Assembly: GCA_002347725.1 (NCBI GenBank)
Contig: DDXA01000001.1
Coordinates: forward strand, 208,093-272,092
Direction: 5' to 3'
DNA length: 64,000 nt
Source of the DNA: Actinobacteria bacterium UBA2272
GTDB lineage: Bacteria; Actinomycetota; Coriobacteriia; Anaerosomatales; Anaerosomataceae
The notes under the pieces were generated by a model, which saw only the letters and a list, made by a program, of their open reading frames with translations, searched no databases and was not told where the DNA came from. The position numbers and the translations under genes were made by a program. Positions within the stretch are counted from its first letter, which is position 1. Each line of letters opens with the position of its first letter. Shown here in pieces: positions 62,001-64,000 of this stretch.

Positions 62001-62535
62001 TTACTACGACGGAACCGTCCTTGTGGCTACCGGTGCCAACTACCCGGACGCCCTTGCCGCAGCGCCCATCGCCACGCATCGCGGGTGGCCGATAGCGCTG
62101 GCCGATCCTGCTGGCGCCCTTGCGGTCCCGGAGCAGGCATCGCAGGCGATCATCCTGGGCGGCGAGAGCGTGGTGTCTTCGGGTATGGAAGCCGCACTCA
62201 CCGGGTTGCTTGGTGAGGGGAGCGTTGTCCGCAAAGGCGGTGCGGACCGCTACGCAACAGCGGCGCTCATCGCCTCCTACGGCGTGAACAACGGTCTGCA
62301 CTGGGAGGGCGTGGGCATAGCGACGGGCACGTCGTTCGCCGATGCGCTCGCCGGCGGTGCGATGCTCGGGCAGCTTCGCTCGCCGCTGCTTCTCACTCCG
62401 GGCGATGTGCTCTCGCCCGCGGCGCGCGCGCCGCTCTTCGTGAACAAGCGGTCCATCCAGACCGTACACATCATTGGTGGGACGAGCGCGGTGAGCGAGA
62501 CCGTGCGCGGTCAGATACTGCGCGCGATCGAGTAG
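59011..62535 (+). CDS. Secreted subtilisin-like protease with split catalytic domain and CWB2 repeats
   Basis: A 1174-residue secreted protease. Signal peptide about 1-31, then an inhibitor-I9-like propeptide (about 50-130, VADELIVKFESGVS, YAQPNYLHS). The S8 domain has Asp182 in VAVIDTGVDYRHPDL, His237 in DHSHGTHCSGTIG, the SNSWGGG oxyanion Asn, and Ser723 in FSGTSMATPHVSG. Between VLSTVAG (about 380) and YDWFSGTSMATPH (about 716) are some 330 extra residues, made of two tandem homologous beta-domains of about 160 residues each (SYDGVDWIQVKALSGWS, STNGTDWTRLADFSGFT; both end in AIDDIEIVE or VIDDLMVVE). Residues about 870-1174 are three CWB2 repeats. GAGGGGGAG precedes the ATG. The 58855-59010 gap shows a TATGAT box only. 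Confidence 0.86.
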   Translation: MSRGRLLRARAFRMLLAGVLCLAMVPAVAIGQGGSATPAARPLKAPPGAAVDAAGHPYVADELIVKFESGVSASAASAINARLGGRVVAEAKGVAGMQKVKLAKGTTAATAARRYRETAGVAYAQPNYLHSISAMPDDPRLPELWGMNNDGQTGGTEDADIDAPEAWDVQTGTGDVIVAVIDTGVDYRHPDLADNMWVNPGEIPGNGIDDDENGYVDDVYGYDFFNYDSDPVDDHSHGTHCSGTIGAVADNGIGVAGVAWDVKIMAVKFLSAEGWGDTWGAVESIYYADMMGADIMSNSWGGGPWEQVLYDAIASTDALFVAAAGNWSEDTDVSPNYPSGYDSPNVLAVGATDHNDQIAWFSNWGAETVDVFAPGEEVLSTVAGPAPYFVPTILSSTPVNSCDDITDWDVSEFVTKAWSLNTDTWTSDPSSLALFGYLNKEDAWAYLNDPVDLSGMSAPALRFQAFYETEPGFDNLKAWASYDGVDWIQVKALSGWSEGFQTVDCDLSAFAGDSAVYLAFSFSSDTSIDSKDGFVGAAIDDIEIVEVASYLRDDFSSLSVWDATQYVDQSWALTTEWMTSPPSAVGIPGYGNNEDAWLTLANPLDFSGATDDIALTFEALHMTDPGLDVLHVLASTNGTDWTRLADFSGFTGEWDLGFSHKAVDLTSYAGESTVYLAFNFTSDGQWSSADGLIGPVIDDLMVVEGTWFEADYDNAYDWFSGTSMATPHVSGIAALTLSEWPGVTAADLKTAVMKGSDWLPQLDGMCVSGGRANAYNSLQDLFGPVITDDNTGSYVGRAEIILTATDDAGVASISYAFGDDEPTTVFDDVAVAVSTVPTREQSLTYWGEDTLGNVSDPVTVYFELLRGEPATVRVSGSDRWSTAVAASEKAFPDGADTVVIATGRNWPDALGGTALAGVVDGPILLTDTMIAPWMVIDELERLGASKAYVLGGTSAVSADVVGQLVAVMGPGSVERLSGDDRYETAAAIADEVIALHPYYDGTVLVATGANYPDALAAAPIATHRGWPIALADPAGALAVPEQASQAIILGGESVVSSGMEAALTGLLGEGSVVRKGGADRYATAALIASYGVNNGLHWEGVGIATGTSFADALAGGAMLGQLRSPLLLTPGDVLSPAARAPLFVNKRSIQTVHIIGGTSAVSETVRGQILRAIE

Positions 62536-62561
62536 GCTTGCGCGCTTGCTCGAGTGACCCG

Positions 62562-62592
62562 CGGGCCGGGGCGGCACGTCCGCTCCGGCCCG
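62562..62592 (+). terminator. Hairpin terminator after the subtilase gene
   Basis: CGGGCCGGGGCG pairs with CGCTCCGGCCCG (one G-T wobble) around a 7-base loop, 26 bases after the stop. There is no T tract. Confidence 0.6.
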
Positions 62593-62643
62593 TACATGTC
62601 GTACCTCCGCCGTGACGCCGTTCTCGCGCAGGGCGGGGGCGTC

Positions 62644-62652
62644 TGCTATCAT
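62644..62652 (+). promoter_or_regulatory. Extended -10 promoter of rpsA
   Basis: TGCTATCAT combines a TGN extension with a five-of-six -10 hexamer. It lies about 125 bases before the GTG, leaving a long leader with a GCGCG/CGCGC hairpin near 62672-62686, where S1 might regulate its own synthesis. Confidence 0.5.
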
Positions 62653-62778
62653 ATCGGGGCTTGCGCGCACTCGCGCGGGCAGACAGTCCTATAGGCCCCC
62701 GAGAGCATGACCGACCGGACAGAAAGCGACCGAGACGTTGGCACCCGGGGCCCCCGAAGTACGAAAGGGGCCACCACA

Positions 62779-64000
62779 GTGGTAGACGAGTACGAAAGCT
62801 ATATAGTGCAGGACGAGCACGAGTACACCGATGAGGAGATGCACGCTCTCATCGACGACACCATCACCGATTTCGATGACGGTGATCTGGTGACCGGTAC
62901 CGTGGTCCAGGTCGAGCGGGACGAGGTCCTCCTCGACATCGGCTACAAGTCCGAAGGCGTCATCCCGGCGCGCGAGCTCTCCATCCGCAAGGACGCGAAT
63001 CCCGCGGACATCGTCGCCATCGGCGACGAGATCGAGGCTCTGGTCCTCCAGAAGGAGGACAAGGACGGCCGACTCATCCTCTCCAAGAAGCGCGCCGCGT
63101 ACGAGCGCGCCTGGAACGACATCGAGAAGAAGTTCGAAGATGGCGAGAACGTCGAAGGCGAGGTCATCGAGGTCGTCAAGGGCGGTCTCATCCTGGACAT
63201 CGGCCTGCGCGGCTTCCTGCCCGCCTCACTCGTGGATCTTCGCCGCGTGAAGGACCTCCACATGTTCCTCGGCGACCGCCTCGAGGCGCGTGTCATCGAG
63301 ATGGATCGCAACCGCAACAACGTCGTGCTCTCCCGCCGTGTGGTGCTCGAAGAGGACCGCAAGCAGGAGCGCCAGGAGATCCTCAACAAGCTCGTCAAGG
63401 GCATGATCCTTCCCGGTACCGTCTCCTCGATCGTCGACTTCGGCGCGTTCGTGGACCTCGGCGGCATCGACGGACTCGTGCACATCTCCGAGCTCTCCTG
63501 GAGCCACGTCAATCACCCGTCCGAGGTCGTCTCGGTGGGCGACAAGGTCGAGGTCCAGGTGCTGGATGTGGACCTTTCCCGCGAGCGTATCTCCCTCGGC
63601 CTCAAGCAGACCCAGGACGATCCGTGGAAGCAGCTCGTCAAGGAGTTCCAGATCGGCAACATCACCGACGGCCGTGTGACCAAGCTCGTGCCGTTCGGCG
63701 CGTTCGTGGAGATCGGCAACAACGTCGAGGGTCTCGTCCATATCTCGGAAATGGCCCGTGGCCACGTCGAGAAGCCGGAAGACGTCGTTGCAGTCGGCGA
63801 TGAGATCAAGGTCAAGATCATGGATGTCGACCTCGAGCGCCGACGCATCTCGCTTTCGATCCGCAGCGCCAACGAGGAGCTCGGTCTGCCGGATGCCGTG
63901 CCGGCCGACGACGAGGACGACGAGGATGTCGAAGCCGTTGAGACTGACGCAGCCGAAGAGGCCACCGACGAGGTAGCCGACGAGGTAGCCGAAGAAGTCA
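62779..64000 (+). CDS. rpsA: 30S ribosomal protein S1 (3' end cut off)
   Basis: RNA-binding protein that helps mRNA onto the 30S subunit. The visible 407 codons encode four S1 domains: VTGTVVQVERDEVLLDIGYKSEG, EGEVIEVVKGGLILDIGLRGF, LPGTVSSIVDFGAFVDLGGIDGLVHISELS (in parts) and DGRVTKLVPFGAFVEIGNNVEGLVHISEMA. They are followed by an acidic tail (DDEDDEDVEAVETDAAEEA) running off the window, as in actinobacterial S1. GTG 62779 is preferred because AAAGGGG lies eight bases before it and coding bias begins there; ATG 62707 in frame would add 24 residues with weaker codon bias. Confidence 0.93.
   Translation, partial: MVDEYESYIVQDEHEYTDEEMHALIDDTITDFDDGDLVTGTVVQVERDEVLLDIGYKSEGVIPARELSIRKDANPADIVAIGDEIEALVLQKEDKDGRLILSKKRAAYERAWNDIEKKFEDGENVEGEVIEVVKGGLILDIGLRGFLPASLVDLRRVKDLHMFLGDRLEARVIEMDRNRNNVVLSRRVVLEEDRKQERQEILNKLVKGMILPGTVSSIVDFGAFVDLGGIDGLVHISELSWSHVNHPSEVVSVGDKVEVQVLDVDLSRERISLGLKQTQDDPWKQLVKEFQIGNITDGRVTKLVPFGAFVEIGNNVEGLVHISEMARGHVEKPEDVVAVGDEIKVKIMDVDLERRRISLSIRSANEELGLPDAVPADDEDDEDVEAVETDAAEEATDEVADEVAEEV

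Noticed and set aside
62707..62778. ATG start for rpsA 24 codons upstream
   Set aside because: It has a poorly spaced ribosome-binding site and lower G/C at third positions than the following codons; GTG 62779 has AAAGGGG at good distance.

Overview
The window is GC-rich and densely packed, with short ATGA/GTGA overlaps, many GTG starts and strongly G/C-biased third codon positions. The gene set points to a high-GC Actinomycetota lineage: a PdtaS/PdtaR-type kinase and ANTAR regulator, a GlnR-like OmpR regulator, and polA close to rpsA. It does not look like a typical Streptomyces or Mycobacterium. It has a short HisG with HisZ, a phosphofructokinase with PPi-type residues, an archaeal-type class I aldolase, a split archaeal-type glutamate synthase with an HdrB/HdrC-like protein, and four secreted proteins with type-2 cell-wall-binding (CWB2) repeats. 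A Coriobacteriia-related anaerobic actinobacterium fits best; this is an inference from gene content.

Layout. 1-8615: histidine operon hisZ(partial)-G-D-C-B-H-A-F, then a flavin-binding-fold protein and a small membrane protein, then hisIE. 8625-12617: three envelope genes (degenerate M48-like membrane protein, membrane-anchored trypsin-like protease with an FHA-like tail, beta-propeller lipoprotein). 12628-13410: a VapBC-type toxin-antitoxin pair with a promoter/operator. 13428-21820: T-box-controlled tryptophan operon trpE-trpGD-trpC-trpB2-trpF-trpB-trpA. 22035-27428: giant subtilase with CWB2 repeats. 27652-34571: NAD synthetase, acetyltransferase, class I aldolase, accD-accA, PPi-type phosphofructokinase, class II aldolase. 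34609-37806 (minus): UvrD-like helicase under two LexA-type boxes, and an adenine-deaminase-type enzyme. 37875-41800: MFS transporter, CWB2 protein, tRNA-Leu(CAA), membrane protein.

41961-53297 is the most interesting part and reads as a nitrogen-assimilation island: a cytosolic histidine kinase and its ANTAR regulator, mgtE, an HdrBC-like plus three-subunit glutamate synthase operon, glnA and a GlnR-like regulator. The leader of the hdr-glt operon has two hexaloop hairpins (AACGGC, AATGGC) of the kind ANTAR proteins bind. The second hairpin overlaps the first arm of an intrinsic terminator, so it looks like an ANTAR-controlled antiterminator. Upstream of both this operon and glnA lies a GAAAC-N6-GAAAC element, resembling half of the actinobacterial GlnR box. 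Nitrogen control at transcription start (GlnR) and at antitermination (ANTAR) would meet on one GS/GOGAT locus whose electron input looks heterodisulfide-reductase-like.

53451-64000: a beta-propeller CWB2 protein, a methyltransferase (minus), polA, a subtilase whose catalytic domain is split by two tandem beta-domains, and the 5' part of rpsA. No CRISPR array, insertion sequence, rRNA operon or replication origin was seen.
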